A stretch of DNA of 64,000 bases, taken from positions 372,001 through 436,000 of the forward strand of contig NZ_JANFNS010000001.1 of assembly GCF_024436065.1 (NCBI RefSeq). The letters are read 5' to 3'. A model generated the notes under the pieces. The model searched no databases. It saw nothing but the letters and a program-made list of their open reading frames with translations, and was not told the origin of the DNA. Numbering within the stretch: position 1 is the stretch's first letter; each line of letters begins with the position of its first letter. Made by a program: the position numbers and the translations under genes. This document shows positions 56,018 through 63,731 of this stretch, piece by piece. This stretch comes from Saccharibacillus sp. JS10. Lineage in GTDB: Bacteria > Bacillota > Bacilli > Paenibacillales > Paenibacillaceae.

Positions 56018-56827
56018 TTAAGAGACCGGCACACCTGCAATTTCAGGCAAAGCACGCAGAGAATCGATTTTGTAGACAGGTACAATACCGGAATGAGGTG
56101 GACGCTCCGGGCGATTGATCCACACCGAAGGAATTCCTGTATCCAATGCGCCGCGAATATCGGTACTTTGCTTGTCTCCGACCATTAATGCTTCTTCAGG
56201 CGATACATCAAGCAAACTCAACGCATGGTGGAAAATGGAAGTGTCTGGTTTCCCTTTGCCAAAAGCTCCCGAAATGACGATATGATCAAAATAGGAAACA
56301 AGCTTTGGAACCCCATCCAACTTTTCTTGTTGCAACGACGGGCAGCCGTTTGTAAGTAGAAGTAGCTTCACTTGTCCTTGCAGTTGATTCAAGACTTCAT
56401 ACGTTTCGTCATAGACATAGGCACGTTTACGACGCTCTACGCCAAACATCGAAGACAACTCCAATGCCAGCTCTTCGTCTTCAACACCCAGTTCGGCAAG
56501 TCCGAGTCGCCAAGCTTCTTTTCGATAAGTTGGCGCGATTTCTTGCAGTTTACGGAACTCGGGTTGCTCGCCTTTATCGAAGTTCCCCCATAACGCTTCG
56601 AACGGATTGATACCGATCATTTGCGTAAATGGGTACGTCTCATAAGTTGCGTACAATTGCCGAGCTTGATTTTTTACCGCCGTTTGCAATTCGGTAGCAT
56701 TAACGCCTGTGCGATGTGCTGCTTCTTCCGCAGTGACTTCAAAAGCCTCCGCTACACTACGCTCATCCCATAACAGTGTATCGTCCAGATCGAAAATTAC
56801 TGCTTTTACCGTTTGCCCTTCAGTCAT
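56018..56827 (-). CDS. HAD family hydrolase (HAD-IA, YjjG-like)
   Basis: 269 residues. AVIFDLDDTLLWDERSVAEAF (motif I), LLLLTNGCPSLQQEKLD (motif II), SGAFGKGKPDTSIFHHAL (motif III Lys) and MVGDKQSTDIRGALDTGIPSVWIN (motif IV) are complete, so it should be an active phosphatase. The substrate is unknown, possibly pyrimidine nucleotides as for YjjG. Single-gene unit ending at a strong terminator. Confidence 0.9.
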   Translation of the reverse strand: MTEGQTVKAVIFDLDDTLLWDERSVAEAFEVTAEEAAHRTGVNATELQTAVKNQARQLYATYETYPFTQMIGINPFEALWGNFDKGEQPEFRKLQEIAPTYRKEAWRLGLAELGVEDEELALELSSMFGVERRKRAYVYDETYEVLNQLQGQVKLLLLTNGCPSLQQEKLDGVPKLVSYFDHIVISGAFGKGKPDTSIFHHALSLLDVSPEEALMVGDKQSTDIRGALDTGIPSVWINRPERPPHSGIVPVYKIDSLRALPEIAGVPVS

Positions 56828-56874
56828 ACGCAGTCCCTCACTCTTCTATAGATAATCGTTGACTATCGAATCTG

Positions 56875-57405
56875 CTATTTCTTTTCGACTGGAATTTGGT
56901 GTTGTTCAGCGAAAAGGATCATACGCTCTGCAATCTCATCAGTTTTGAACATTTTAAGGAAGCGCGAGAAAATCCAGTTCCCGCTTTTGCCTTTGGTTTC
57001 GATCGTCACATAACCTTTTTCAACGCGGAATTTAGCGATATCGCCTGCAAGCAACGTCCGTTCGCGGTTAAAACGAATTGTCGATACACGGTCTTTGCCC
57101 ACTCGCAAATAAGGACGGCGTAAAAACATAATGACTGCCAATACCAGGTACATTACGATAATGAACCAGTACGAACTACCGGAAGCTTCTTTAACTCCAG
57201 ACATTTGCGCACCGATTGTAATGACAGCAAGGAAAATCGCAATAATGAGCAAGAACGAAGGGAACATATAATTGCGTCCTTTGAACGTCTCGTAATTTTG
57301 ACTCACAGCTGCTGATGTACCAATTCGTTCTTGACCTGTTTTTTGACGCATGGTGTTGGCTTTTTGCTGATTTTTACGGATCTGTCTTTCCCATGAACGG
57401 GACAT
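56875..57405 (-). CDS. Two-helix membrane protein of unknown function
   Basis: 176 residues. A basic, probably cytosolic N-terminus (WERQIRKNQQKANTMRQKTG), helices MFPSFLLIIAIFLAVITIGA and SYWFIIVMYLVLAVIMFL, then a PH-like beta-rich C-terminus (LRVGKDRVSTIRFNRERTLLAGDIAKFRVEKGYVTIETKGKSGNWIFSRFLKMF). It is common in Paenibacillaceae as a hypothetical protein. Ribosome site GGGGGAAAAG. No link to the neighbours is evident. Confidence 0.75.
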   Translation of the reverse strand: MSRSWERQIRKNQQKANTMRQKTGQERIGTSAAVSQNYETFKGRNYMFPSFLLIIAIFLAVITIGAQMSGVKEASGSSYWFIIVMYLVLAVIMFLRRPYLRVGKDRVSTIRFNRERTLLAGDIAKFRVEKGYVTIETKGKSGNWIFSRFLKMFKTDEIAERMILFAEQHQIPVEKK

Positions 57406-57449
57406 TTCTTTTCCCCCTTAGTCATCTATCCAAGATCTATCTCTATCAG

Positions 57450-57496
57450 AAAAGCCCGCCGGCACGCGGCACTCCCTGTCCGCGAACCGGCGAGCC
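57450..57496 (-). terminator. Terminator after the DUF896 gene
   Basis: Minus strand GGCTCGCCGG and CCGGCGGGCT stem, inner CGCGG/CCGCG, and a TTTTC run. Confidence 0.7.
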
Positions 57497-57546
57497 ATTT
57501 CCGTTTCGATTTCTTTTTTGCTGTAGACATTTGAAGTCAATGGTGA

Positions 57547-57747
57547 TTAATTCAACTTCGTATTGTTTTTCGGATCTTCATCCACCCATTTGATGGAATC
57601 CAACTCTTGACGGAAGTTACGTTTGACATTGCCTAGATAGATTTCGCGAAGTTTCGTACGCTCTTGCGTTTCTTCTTCGTTCAGCCCTTCGGCTTTATGT
57701 TTACGAGCCAGCTCGTTAATTCGATTTACCAACGCATCAATATCCAT
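57547..57747 (-). CDS. DUF896 family protein (YnzC-like)
   Basis: 66 residues from ATG at 57747, preceded by GAGGAGG at 6 nt. MDIDALVNRINELARKHKAEGLNEEETQERTKLREIYLGNVKRNFRQELDSIKWVDED is the DUF896 helical hairpin. In B. subtilis ynzC lies in the yneA-yneB-ynzC SOS operon. Here it follows yneA with a hairpin between, so its SOS control may be partial. Confidence 0.9.
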   Translation of the reverse strand: MDIDALVNRINELARKHKAEGLNEEETQERTKLREIYLGNVKRNFRQELDSIKWVDEDPKNNTKLN

Positions 57748-57789
57748 ATACACCCTCCTCGTACCCATACTTCCTTATACTTTCACATG

Positions 57790-57829
57790 AAAAAAAGAGC
57801 TTGTCAAGGTCATTGCCCTGTAAGCTCTT
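57790..57829 (-). terminator. Terminator-like hairpin after yneA
   Basis: Minus strand AAGAGCTT and AAGCTCTT, inner CAGGG/CCTTG, then TTTTTTT. Confidence 0.8.
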
Positions 57830-57857
57830 GATAACTCTCTATTACGCTCGATAACTG

Positions 57858-58259
57858 TTAGAAATTTGGCAAAATCAACTCTTCGCCTGCATAAATGATA
57901 CTATCGTCCAAGTTGTTTTTTTGCTTGATTCCCGAAACAAAAATTCGCGTATCCGCATCTTGAGGTTTGTGGTTTTCAGCAATCGACCATAGGGTATCTC
58001 CAGGCGATACAACCACTGTTCGTACTTCAACAGGCTCTGCATGATTCTGAAAAGCATGCACGACACCGGTTCCTGCAAACAGTCCAATCACTACGAATAC
58101 CAACAATCGCATTCTAGCAGCGCCGGCTTTGTTCCACTTATATTTTGGTAAAGAATGACTATGTAAAAAAGAAGAAAGTGAAAACCGAACAGAATTACGC
58201 TCTTCTTTGTTCACTGTAGCTGATTCATAAATACTTTTATACGATGTATACTTTGGCAT
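57858..58259 (-). CDS. yneA: Cell division suppressor YneA (LysM, SOS)
   Basis: 133 residues from ATG at 58259. A cytosolic segment of about 50 residues precedes a membrane helix (MRLLVFVVIGLFAGTGVVHAF) and a LysM domain (VVVSPGDTLWSIAENHKPQ...LDDSIIYAGEELILP). B. subtilis YneA halts division during the SOS response. Its promoter (58302-58330) has a LexA box exactly in the spacer, and it is divergent from lexA, matching the known cluster. The longer N-terminal part than in B. subtilis is notable. Confidence 0.9.
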   Translation of the reverse strand: MPKYTSYKSIYESATVNKEERNSVRFSLSSFLHSHSLPKYKWNKAGAARMRLLVFVVIGLFAGTGVVHAFQNHAEPVEVRTVVVSPGDTLWSIAENHKPQDADTRIFVSGIKQKNNLDDSIIYAGEELILPNF

Positions 58260-58273
58260 TTTCAACACTCTCC

Positions 58274-58287
58274 CAAACGTTTGTTCT
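58274..58287. promoter_or_regulatory. Weak LexA box downstream of the yneA promoter
   Basis: CAAACGTTTGTTCT departs from CGAACnnnnGTTCG at two or so positions and lies between the yneA promoter and its start. Confidence 0.45.
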
Positions 58288-58301
58288 GCCTTCTGGAAAT
58301 C

Positions 58302-58330
58302 ATATTATCACGAACATACGTTCATAGCAA
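58302..58330 (-). promoter_or_regulatory. yneA promoter with LexA box in the spacer
   Basis: Minus strand TTGCTA (58325-58330), 17 nt and TAATAT (58302-58307). The LexA box CGAACATACGTTCA (58311-58324) fills the spacer. Confidence 0.8.
58311..58324. promoter_or_regulatory. LexA (SOS) box
   Basis: CGAACATACGTTCA matches the Bacillus box CGAACnnnnGTTCG at all but the last base. Confidence 0.88.
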
Positions 58331-58338
58331 TAGTTTTT

Positions 58339-58352
58339 GGAACGTTTGTTCG
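58339..58352. promoter_or_regulatory. LexA (SOS) box
   Basis: GGAACGTTTGTTCG, a near-perfect box between the yneA and lexA promoters. Confidence 0.8.
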
Positions 58353-58395
58353 GGAAAATTTGTTCGTATATTTATCTTTATTTAGATAAGTTCTC

Positions 58396-58409
58396 AGAAC
58401 TTACGTTTG
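58396..58409. promoter_or_regulatory. LexA-like box overlapping the lexA -35 region
   Basis: AGAACTTACGTTTG, two departures from consensus, overlapping the first bases of the lexA -35 element. Confidence 0.5.
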
Positions 58410-58435
58410 TACGAACGGAAGTTCTATGATATAAT
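58407..58435 (+). promoter_or_regulatory. lexA promoter with LexA box in the spacer
   Basis: TTGTAC (58407-58412), 17 nt and TATAAT (58430-58435). The box CGAACGGAAGTTCT (58412-58425) lies in the spacer, the classical autoregulatory layout. Confidence 0.85.
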
Positions 58436-58530
58436 CGTGCCATATCGCATACTAGAATCAAATTTGATTGTTAGCATGCTTTTATAATGACTTTTCATTA
58501 CTAAACGATAAATGGATGGGGTTGATAATA

Positions 58531-59157
58531 ATGTCGAAGATTTCTATACGCCAGCAGGCTATTTTGGAATTTATCCGTACCGAGGTCAAATCTAAAGGTT
58601 ATCCGCCGTCCGTTCGCGAGATCGGTGAAGCAGTAGGTCTAGCTTCTAGCTCTACGGTTCACGGACATTTGGATCGCTTAGAGAAAAAAGGTTTAATCCG
58701 TCGTGACCCTACGAAGCCACGCGCAATCGAATTACTCGGCTTGGACGAGACGGAGAGCAGCAATTTGTTCGCATCGACGATCCGCCGCGTACCTGTAGTA
58801 GGTAAAGTAACCGCAGGCGTTCCGATTACGGCAACGGAAAATATTGAAGATTACTTCCCTCTTCCTCAGACGATGGTCGGCGAAGATCAAGTCTTTATGC
58901 TTTCGGTTATCGGAGATAGCATGATCGAAGCTGGCATTAACAGCGGAGACTACGTGGTCGTTCGTCAACAACAGACTGCTAACAACGGCGATATCGTTGT
59001 CGCGATGACAGAAGAAGACGAAGCAACAGTCAAAACGTTCTACAAAGAAAAAGACCATATTCGTCTGCAACCCGAAAATCCGACATACGAGCCGCTACGG
59101 TTAACGCATGTGACGATTCTCGGTAAAGTAGTAGGTTTGTTCCGTAACTTCCATTGA
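58531..59157 (+). CDS. lexA: SOS repressor LexA
   Basis: 208 residues from ATG at 58531 (GGGG upstream; the frame is open further 5' without a site). N-terminal winged helix with [42 protein letters not shown], self-cleavage site Ala95-Gly96 in GKVTAGVPI, catalytic Ser130 in [10 protein letters not shown] and Lys168 in [10 protein letters not shown]. It represses itself, yneA and, by box evidence, the gene at 59248-59625. Complete and expected to be functional. Confidence 0.97.
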   Translation: MSKISIRQQAILEFIRTEVKSKGYPPSVREIGEAVGLASSSTVHGHLDRLEKKGLIRRDPTKPRAIELLGLDETESSNLFASTIRRVPVVGKVTAGVPITATENIEDYFPLPQTMVGEDQVFMLSVIGDSMIEAGINSGDYVVVRQQQTANNGDIVVAMTEEDEATVKTFYKEKDHIRLQPENPTYEPLRLTHVTILGKVVGLFRNFH

Positions 59158-59196
59158 GAAGTGAAGATGTAATTAAGCTTCTATTACGCCCGCACT

Positions 59197-59230
59197 AAAA
59201 AACTCCCCCGGAAAACGGAGGAGTTTTTTT
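59197..59230. terminator. Bidirectional terminator between lexA and the SOS winged-helix gene
   Basis: AAAAACTCCCCCG and ACGGAGGAGTTTTTTT with a short loop, between convergent genes. Confidence 0.88.
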
Positions 59231-59247
59231 CATGTTTTTACTCTGTA

Positions 59248-59625
59248 TTAATCTACTTTTTTGGCTCTAATCGATTGGGAGACTTGACTGGAACGGTTTT
59301 TAACGCGAAGATTTCGTTCTTTTTGAACTTGAGTTTCGATAGAAGTCGTGAAATGAAGGTTTGAACGGTTTTTTTGTGGACGACGATAAAAATAAGGAAA
59401 TAGTAGTTTGATTCCGTAAGCTTTACGAAGTACGGTAATGCGTTTCAATGAAGATTTGTCACGCCAACCGATATACCCGCCTTGCTCTAGATTGATTAAA
59501 GCAATCGTTACTTCTCTAAATGCGCTTTTGCTTCCGCGAATCGTGCCTGCCATCGACAACAAACGAAATCCTAACCAGCGATGACGACGCAATATACCGA
59601 GAATTTTTCGCTCCAAACGATTCAT
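59248..59625 (-). CDS. SOS-controlled small basic protein with winged-helix-like domain
   Basis: 125 residues from ATG at 59625; the AAAGG is about 13 nt upstream, so the start is not certain. Residues 1-70 (MNRLERKILGILRRHRWLGFRLLSMAGTIRGSKSAFREVTIALINLEQGGYIGWRDKSSLKRITV) look like a winged helix: three helices then a beta hairpin. The tail is very basic and low in complexity (RRPQKNRSNLHFTTS...RVKNRSSQ). Two LexA boxes flank its -10 element. It is not a gene I recognise. A DNA-binding effector or regulator of the SOS response is plausible. Confidence 0.75.
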   Translation of the reverse strand: MNRLERKILGILRRHRWLGFRLLSMAGTIRGSKSAFREVTIALINLEQGGYIGWRDKSSLKRITVLRKAYGIKLLFPYFYRRPQKNRSNLHFTTSIETQVQKERNLRVKNRSSQVSQSIRAKKVD

Positions 59626-59650
59626 ATGTGCAAACACACCTTTCCGATCT

Positions 59651-59664
59651 CGAACGTATGTTTG
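59651..59664. promoter_or_regulatory. LexA box at the start region of the SOS winged-helix gene
   Basis: CGAACGTATGTTTG, one departure in the right half, directly downstream of the -10 (ATTATA on the plus strand, 59666-59671). Confidence 0.78.
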
Positions 59665-59673
59665 TATTATAAA

Positions 59674-59687
59674 CGAACGCAGGTTCT
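59674..59687. promoter_or_regulatory. LexA box in the promoter spacer of the SOS winged-helix gene
   Basis: CGAACGCAGGTTCT matches consensus except the last base. It lies 2 bp from the -10, inside the presumed spacer. Confidence 0.8.
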
Positions 59688-59696
59688 TTTTCTAGC

Positions 59697-60653
59697 TTAA
59701 TTTTTTACTTTTCCATAGACCTTTAATGCATCTTGAATATGGTAAGGCGGCGTCCACGGATTACCTTTGGCATTGGCGGTCACTAGCATATATTCTTTAC
59801 CATTAATCGACGCGATTGAAGCCAGACACAGACCGGCTGCAGAAGTATATCCCGTTTTACCGCCGAGAATTTTGCCGCCTTTGAACTGCAAAGTCGATGC
59901 GCTCTCAGACAATGTGCTTTTTACCGTCATTCCTTTGGGATGCAGATTAGTTGGGGACATCGAATAGGTGTGAGTCGTAATCAACTTACGGAAAGTCGTA
60001 TTTTTGAGCGCCGCCTTCATTAATATCGACATATCTTTAACCGTCGTATAGTGCTGAGGGTCAGGTAGACCCGTTACGTTCGTAAAATGAGTATGCTTCA
60101 TTCCGAGTTGTTTGGCTTTTTGATTCATCTTTTTGACAAAGGCGGCTTGTGAACCGGCTGCTGCATACGTTAATCCAACCGAAGCATCCGCTCCTGAAGG
60201 CAACATCGAACCATATAGCAAATCGATCGCTTTGACTTTCTCGCCCCGTTTGAATCCTGCCATCGACGCTCCTTGTTTTTCTAAAGGCGCAAACATACTT
60301 GCAGGTAAGGTCGTTTTTGCTTGTAGATTCGAGATATTTTCAAGCGCGACTAACGCAGTCATCATTTTCGTCATGGAAGCTGGATAGACTCTTTGATTGA
60401 TATTTTTGGTCATAAGTATTTGCCCGTCACTCATTCGAATCAAAATCGCATTAGAGCTATACAGTCCAGAAGACAGCGAAGCAGATGTCGATGCCAAAGG
60501 TAGCGATTCGTAAGTAGAGATTTGAGCCGCTTGAATAGGTGCAGCGAATAAACTTCCAGATAGGGTCAAAACAGATGCAACTGTAATCGCTACAATTTTC
60601 TTGCCGAATTTTTTTACCGGACGATAGATTGCACTCGCTTTAAAAGTTGTCAT
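59697..60653 (-). CDS. D-alanyl-D-alanine carboxypeptidase (S11, DacF/DacA type)
   Basis: 318 residues from ATG at 60653 (GGGGGAT). The signal peptide IVAITVASVLTLSGSLFAAPIQA is followed by the S11 motifs: SMTK (nucleophile Ser), SGAD and KTG in GGKILGGKTGYTSAAGLC. It trims the terminal D-Ala from peptidoglycan stem peptides outside the membrane. It lacks the long C-terminal PBP5-type beta domain and ends soon after KTG, as do sporulation-type DacF/DacB relatives. It is 30 bp downstream of coaA, probably co-transcribed. Confidence 0.92.
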   Translation of the reverse strand: MTTFKASAIYRPVKKFGKKIVAITVASVLTLSGSLFAAPIQAAQISTYESLPLASTSASLSSGLYSSNAILIRMSDGQILMTKNINQRVYPASMTKMMTALVALENISNLQAKTTLPASMFAPLEKQGASMAGFKRGEKVKAIDLLYGSMLPSGADASVGLTYAAAGSQAAFVKKMNQKAKQLGMKHTHFTNVTGLPDPQHYTTVKDMSILMKAALKNTTFRKLITTHTYSMSPTNLHPKGMTVKSTLSESASTLQFKGGKILGGKTGYTSAAGLCLASIASINGKEYMLVTANAKGNPWTPPYHIQDALKVYGKVKN

Positions 60654-60683
60654 AAGATCCCCCTTTTGCGTTATTTTCACAGA

Positions 60684-61607
60684 TTAGATCTCCCGCAAAT
60701 ATACTTCATGAATAATATGATCGCGACCTTTTTTCAAAATCAAATCGGCTCGTTGGCGCGTTGGCAAAATATTATCGTTTAAGTTCAACAAATTGATACT
60801 TTCCCAAATTTGCGAAGCTCGATCCACAGCCTCCGACCGCGTTAAATCGGCAAAACGATGGAAATAAGATAAAGGCTCGCGGAACGCGGTCTGTTGAAGA
60901 AGCAGAAAACGATCGATATACCAGCTTCGAATATCATCGGTGTCCGCATCAATATACAAAGAAAAGTCGAAATAATCGCTCACAAATACAGGCTGACGCT
61001 TACTTACCTGCAAGACGTTAATCCCTTCTACAATCAAAATATCCGGCTGATCGATCACTTCATACTCATCCGGCAAAATATCATACGTGATATGCGAGTA
61101 CAGCGGTGCTTTTACATTCCGCTCTCCGTCTCTTACACTGCTTAAAAAATCGATTAACTGCTTCGTATCGTAACTTTCCGGAAAACCTTTTCGAGCCATC
61201 AGCCCTTTTTCCTCAAGAACAGCAGTCGGATACAAAAAACCGTCCGTCGTAACGAGATCAACTTTGGGATGATGTTCCCAACGCGATAACAATGTTTTGA
61301 GAAGACGTGCAACCGTGCTTTTACCTACCGCTACACTGCCTGCAATCCCGATAATAAAAGGTTGATTCACCGGCTCGCATCCTAAAAAAGCTCCGGTCAC
61401 TTCTCGTAAATATTGCGCGGCTCTAACTTTGAGATTAATAAGACGAGTCAGCGGTATATAAATATCTTCCACTTCGCGAAGCGAAATTTTGTCATTCAAA
61501 CCTTTAATATTTTCTAGCTCTTGTTCGGATAGCAGCAGCGGAGTTCGACTACGAAGTGCCGCCCATCTTGCTCGATCGAATTCTGTAAAATTCCCATACG
61601 CATTCAT
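60684..61607 (-). CDS. coaA: Pantothenate kinase, type I
   Basis: 307 residues from ATG at 61607; GTG at 61625 is the alternative. P-loop [55 protein letters not shown] and [17 protein letters not shown] are the CoaA signature. It phosphorylates pantothenate, the first step of coenzyme A synthesis, and is usually feedback-inhibited by CoA. Many Bacillales use CoaX or CoaA; here the CoaA form is clear. Confidence 0.95.
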   Translation of the reverse strand: MNAYGNFTEFDRARWAALRSRTPLLLSEQELENIKGLNDKISLREVEDIYIPLTRLINLKVRAAQYLREVTGAFLGCEPVNQPFIIGIAGSVAVGKSTVARLLKTLLSRWEHHPKVDLVTTDGFLYPTAVLEEKGLMARKGFPESYDTKQLIDFLSSVRDGERNVKAPLYSHITYDILPDEYEVIDQPDILIVEGINVLQVSKRQPVFVSDYFDFSLYIDADTDDIRSWYIDRFLLLQQTAFREPLSYFHRFADLTRSEAVDRASQIWESINLLNLNDNILPTRQRADLILKKGRDHIIHEVYLREI

Positions 61608-61764
61608 TTTCAGCCGATCCCTCACTCTGACATAGTACCTTTAGTCTAGCAAATTAGTTTCGGTTTGAACACAACGGAATCTTTCCCCTACTTCTATCGT
61701 GCACGACTTCCTCAACGATTACCGCGTTTTCACTAGAAATTTTAATCAAAAAAGATATAGACAT

Positions 61765-62124
61765 TTAATAGTTTTCTCCGCGATAATAACGTTCTAACTT
61801 CTCATCCAAACGAATCAGCTGCCGCTTCTTTTCCTCAATATCGGCTAAAAGCTTCATGCGCTGCGTCTGCACTAGCTCTGTTCGCTCCGGTATAGTCGTT
61901 ACTCCTTCTTTGAACAGTTCGTAATACCGCTGAATCTCCTCCACACTCATTCCCGTCTCGCGCAAGCAACGAATAAATAGCAACCAGTTGACGTCGTGGT
62001 CGCTGTAGACTCGGTTATTGTTAGCATCTCGCTCTACGGTATCCAAAAGGCCTTTACGTTCGTAAAACCGAATTGCTCCGATATTAATGCCTACTTTTTC
62101 AGCCGTTTGTCCGATTGTGAACAT
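61765..62124 (-). CDS. MerR family transcriptional regulator
   Basis: 119 residues from ATG at 62124 (GAAGGAG at 9 nt). MFTIGQTAEKVGINIGAIRFYERKGLLDTVERDANNNRVYSDHDVNWLLFIRCLRETGMSVEEIQRYYELF is the MerR winged helix and coiled coil. This subgroup (YfmP/AdhR-like) often controls a neighbouring oxidoreductase in response to aldehydes or electrophiles. It is divergent from an SDR oxidoreductase with a MerR-type promoter between them. No metal-binding Cys pair is present. Confidence 0.92.
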   Translation of the reverse strand: MFTIGQTAEKVGINIGAIRFYERKGLLDTVERDANNNRVYSDHDVNWLLFIRCLRETGMSVEEIQRYYELFKEGVTTIPERTELVQTQRMKLLADIEEKKRQLIRLDEKLERYYRGENY

Positions 62125-62150
62125 TTTCTTCGTCTCCTTCATTTTCCTTA

Positions 62151-62181
62151 TTGCCCTACACTAAGTGTAGCATAGTACCCT
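62151..62181 (+). promoter_or_regulatory. MerR-type promoter with palindrome in a 19-nt spacer
   Basis: TTGCCC (62151-62156), a 19-nt spacer and TACCCT (62176-62181). The spacer begins with the palindrome CTACACT-A-AGTGTAG (62156-62170). Over-long spacers with dyad symmetry are the MerR signature. Confidence 0.75.
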
Positions 62182-62224
62182 AGAAAAGTAGCCACATATT
62201 CAACTGACGAAAAGGAGATTGAAC

Positions 62225-62935
62225 ATGGAAAAGATCGCATTTGTAACAGGAGCAAACAAAGGAATCGGACTTGAAGTTGCACGTCAGCTTGGAGATCAGG
62301 GTTGGAGAGTTGTTGTAGGCGCAAGAGATGCGGAAAAAGGTTTGGCGGCTGTCTCTGAGTTAAACGAACAGAAGATAGATGCTTCATTTGTGCAGATCGA
62401 TATGACGGATGCTGCCAGTATCGAACAAGCGGCGAACCAGATTCGTAATGAGTATCCGGGACTATCGCTGCTGATTAACAACGCAGGAATGCCGGGTGCT
62501 TTCTCTTCTTCATTTAGTGCGACGAAGGAGCAAGATTTGAGAAATGCTTTTGAAGTCAACTTCTTTGGGACGTTTCGACTGAATCAACAACTCCTACCTC
62601 TGATCAAAGAGAACAGCGGTACGATTATCAATGTTTCTACCGATATGGCTTCCTTAAACTTTATGCAAAATTCTCCGTTCGTCTTGAACTGCTTCGATTA
62701 TAATGCTTCCAAAACCGCGAGCAGTGCGATGACCGTAGCGATGAGTATTGAGTTGAGAGATAGCGAAGCGCAAGTGTTTGCAGTCACGCCGGGCTTCACT
62801 AAGACTGATCTGAATGGAAATGCAGAAGGCGGACAATCCAAAGAAGACGGCGCGAAAGTAATCGTTCGTTATGCGACAGACGGATTACGCCATAATGGAG
62901 AGCTGCTGGATGTGAATGGGATATATGCGTGGTAA
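62225..62935 (+). CDS. Short-chain dehydrogenase/reductase
   Basis: 236 residues from ATG at 62225 (AAAAGGAG at 8 nt). Cofactor motif TGANKGIGLEVARQL with VVVGARD, LLINNAGMPG, catalytic Ser in INVSTDMAS, YxxxK in YNASKTA and the downstream VTPGFTKTDLNG. It is like carbonyl reductase-type SDRs that use NADPH. It is likely the target of the divergent MerR regulator, hence perhaps aldehyde or electrophile detoxification (inference). Confidence 0.93.
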   Translation: MEKIAFVTGANKGIGLEVARQLGDQGWRVVVGARDAEKGLAAVSELNEQKIDASFVQIDMTDAASIEQAANQIRNEYPGLSLLINNAGMPGAFSSSFSATKEQDLRNAFEVNFFGTFRLNQQLLPLIKENSGTIINVSTDMASLNFMQNSPFVLNCFDYNASKTASSAMTVAMSIELRDSEAQVFAVTPGFTKTDLNGNAEGGQSKEDGAKVIVRYATDGLRHNGELLDVNGIYAW

Positions 62936-62961
62936 AACGATTTTAAAATAAAAGATCAAAT

Positions 62962-62999
62962 AAAAAACAGCTTCCAAGCCCTAGGCTCGGAGGCTGTTG
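62962..62999. terminator. Terminator between the SDR gene and a small ORF
   Basis: AAAACAGCTTCC..AGCCC and GGCT..GGAGGCTGTT with a T-run on the minus strand, placed between convergent genes. Confidence 0.8.
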
Positions 63000-63002
63000 A
63001 TT

Positions 63003-63203
63003 TTAATGTGAGACTTTGAACACATGCTTGTGACGTGGGTAACTGACGCCTTTGATCCAAACGGTGAAATCCGTATACTTCTGCACCGTCCCGCCTTCAT
63101 CCACTTCCGATTCATCAATCGCATCAATGACAAAGATCGGAATCTGCATCAAAGCCGCGGCAAAAAACTCTTCATTACTAATTAGTTCTCGATAAGTTTT
63201 CAT
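63003..63203 (-). CDS. Small protein of unknown function
   Basis: 66 residues from ATG at 63203 with GGAG 9 nt upstream: MKTYRELISNEEFFAAALMQIPIFVIDAIDESEVDEGGTVQKYTDFTVWIKGVSYPRHKHVFKVSH. No family recognised. It is mixed charged and beta-prone, with no membrane helix or signal. A good ribosome site and its own terminator support it as a real gene. Confidence 0.6.
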   Translation of the reverse strand: MKTYRELISNEEFFAAALMQIPIFVIDAIDESEVDEGGTVQKYTDFTVWIKGVSYPRHKHVFKVSH

Positions 63204-63246
63204 CAAAAAATTCTCCTTAAGCTAAAAACCAGCTCGCATATCTAAA

Positions 63247-63283
63247 AGAAAGCCTCATCGCTTCCGCAAGCCGTCCATTGAGT
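63247..63283 (-). terminator. Possible weak terminator after the membrane protein gene
   Basis: Minus strand CTCA/TGAG and GCTTgcggAAGC stems, followed by GGCTTTCTTTT. The fit is modest. Confidence 0.3.
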
Positions 63284-63345
63284 TGTTCTTATTCTAGCAA
63301 GAGAGGAAATAAACGTCCACTTGTAAAAAGTTAGGGATGTCGACG

Positions 63346-63696
63346 TTATTCGTAGATAAGGCGGTGTCTCGGTAATAGAAATTGCGTATACAAAAAGCTA
63401 ATGAACAGACTTGCGATTAAGCTGATCGTTATAAATCCGCTTAAGAAGCTTAAGTCAGTGATCGCTTTTGCGTATAGATCGTTTAGAAATAATATCGGGG
63501 CTATACCGGATGCTTTCCAACTTTGATTAAACACGGCGATGATGATGAACGACAAAGGTAAGGTTAGCATAGCGGCTAGTGCTGCGTATTCCGAATTAAG
63601 GCTTGCTTGGTACGGTTTTTTAGGCATGATTTGGCTACCGAAGTATAAGAATATGCCGGGTAGAAAAAGTAGCGTGATAGGTAGAAGTAGGTTCAT
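63346..63696 (-). CDS. Three-helix membrane protein of unknown function
   Basis: 116 residues: helices LLPITLLFLPGIFLYFGS, YAALAAMLTLPLSFIIIAVF and LSGFITISLIASLFISFLY. No named family was recognised with certainty. GTAGGAACCC precedes ATG. It is 35 bp downstream of another gene on the same strand that runs off the window; the two probably form a unit. Confidence 0.65.
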   Translation of the reverse strand: MNLLLPITLLFLPGIFLYFGSQIMPKKPYQASLNSEYAALAAMLTLPLSFIIIAVFNQSWKASGIAPILFLNDLYAKAITDLSFLSGFITISLIASLFISFLYTQFLLPRHRLIYE

Positions 63697-63731
63697 GGGT
63701 TCCTACTGTTTCTATGTTGGATTAATCGTAA

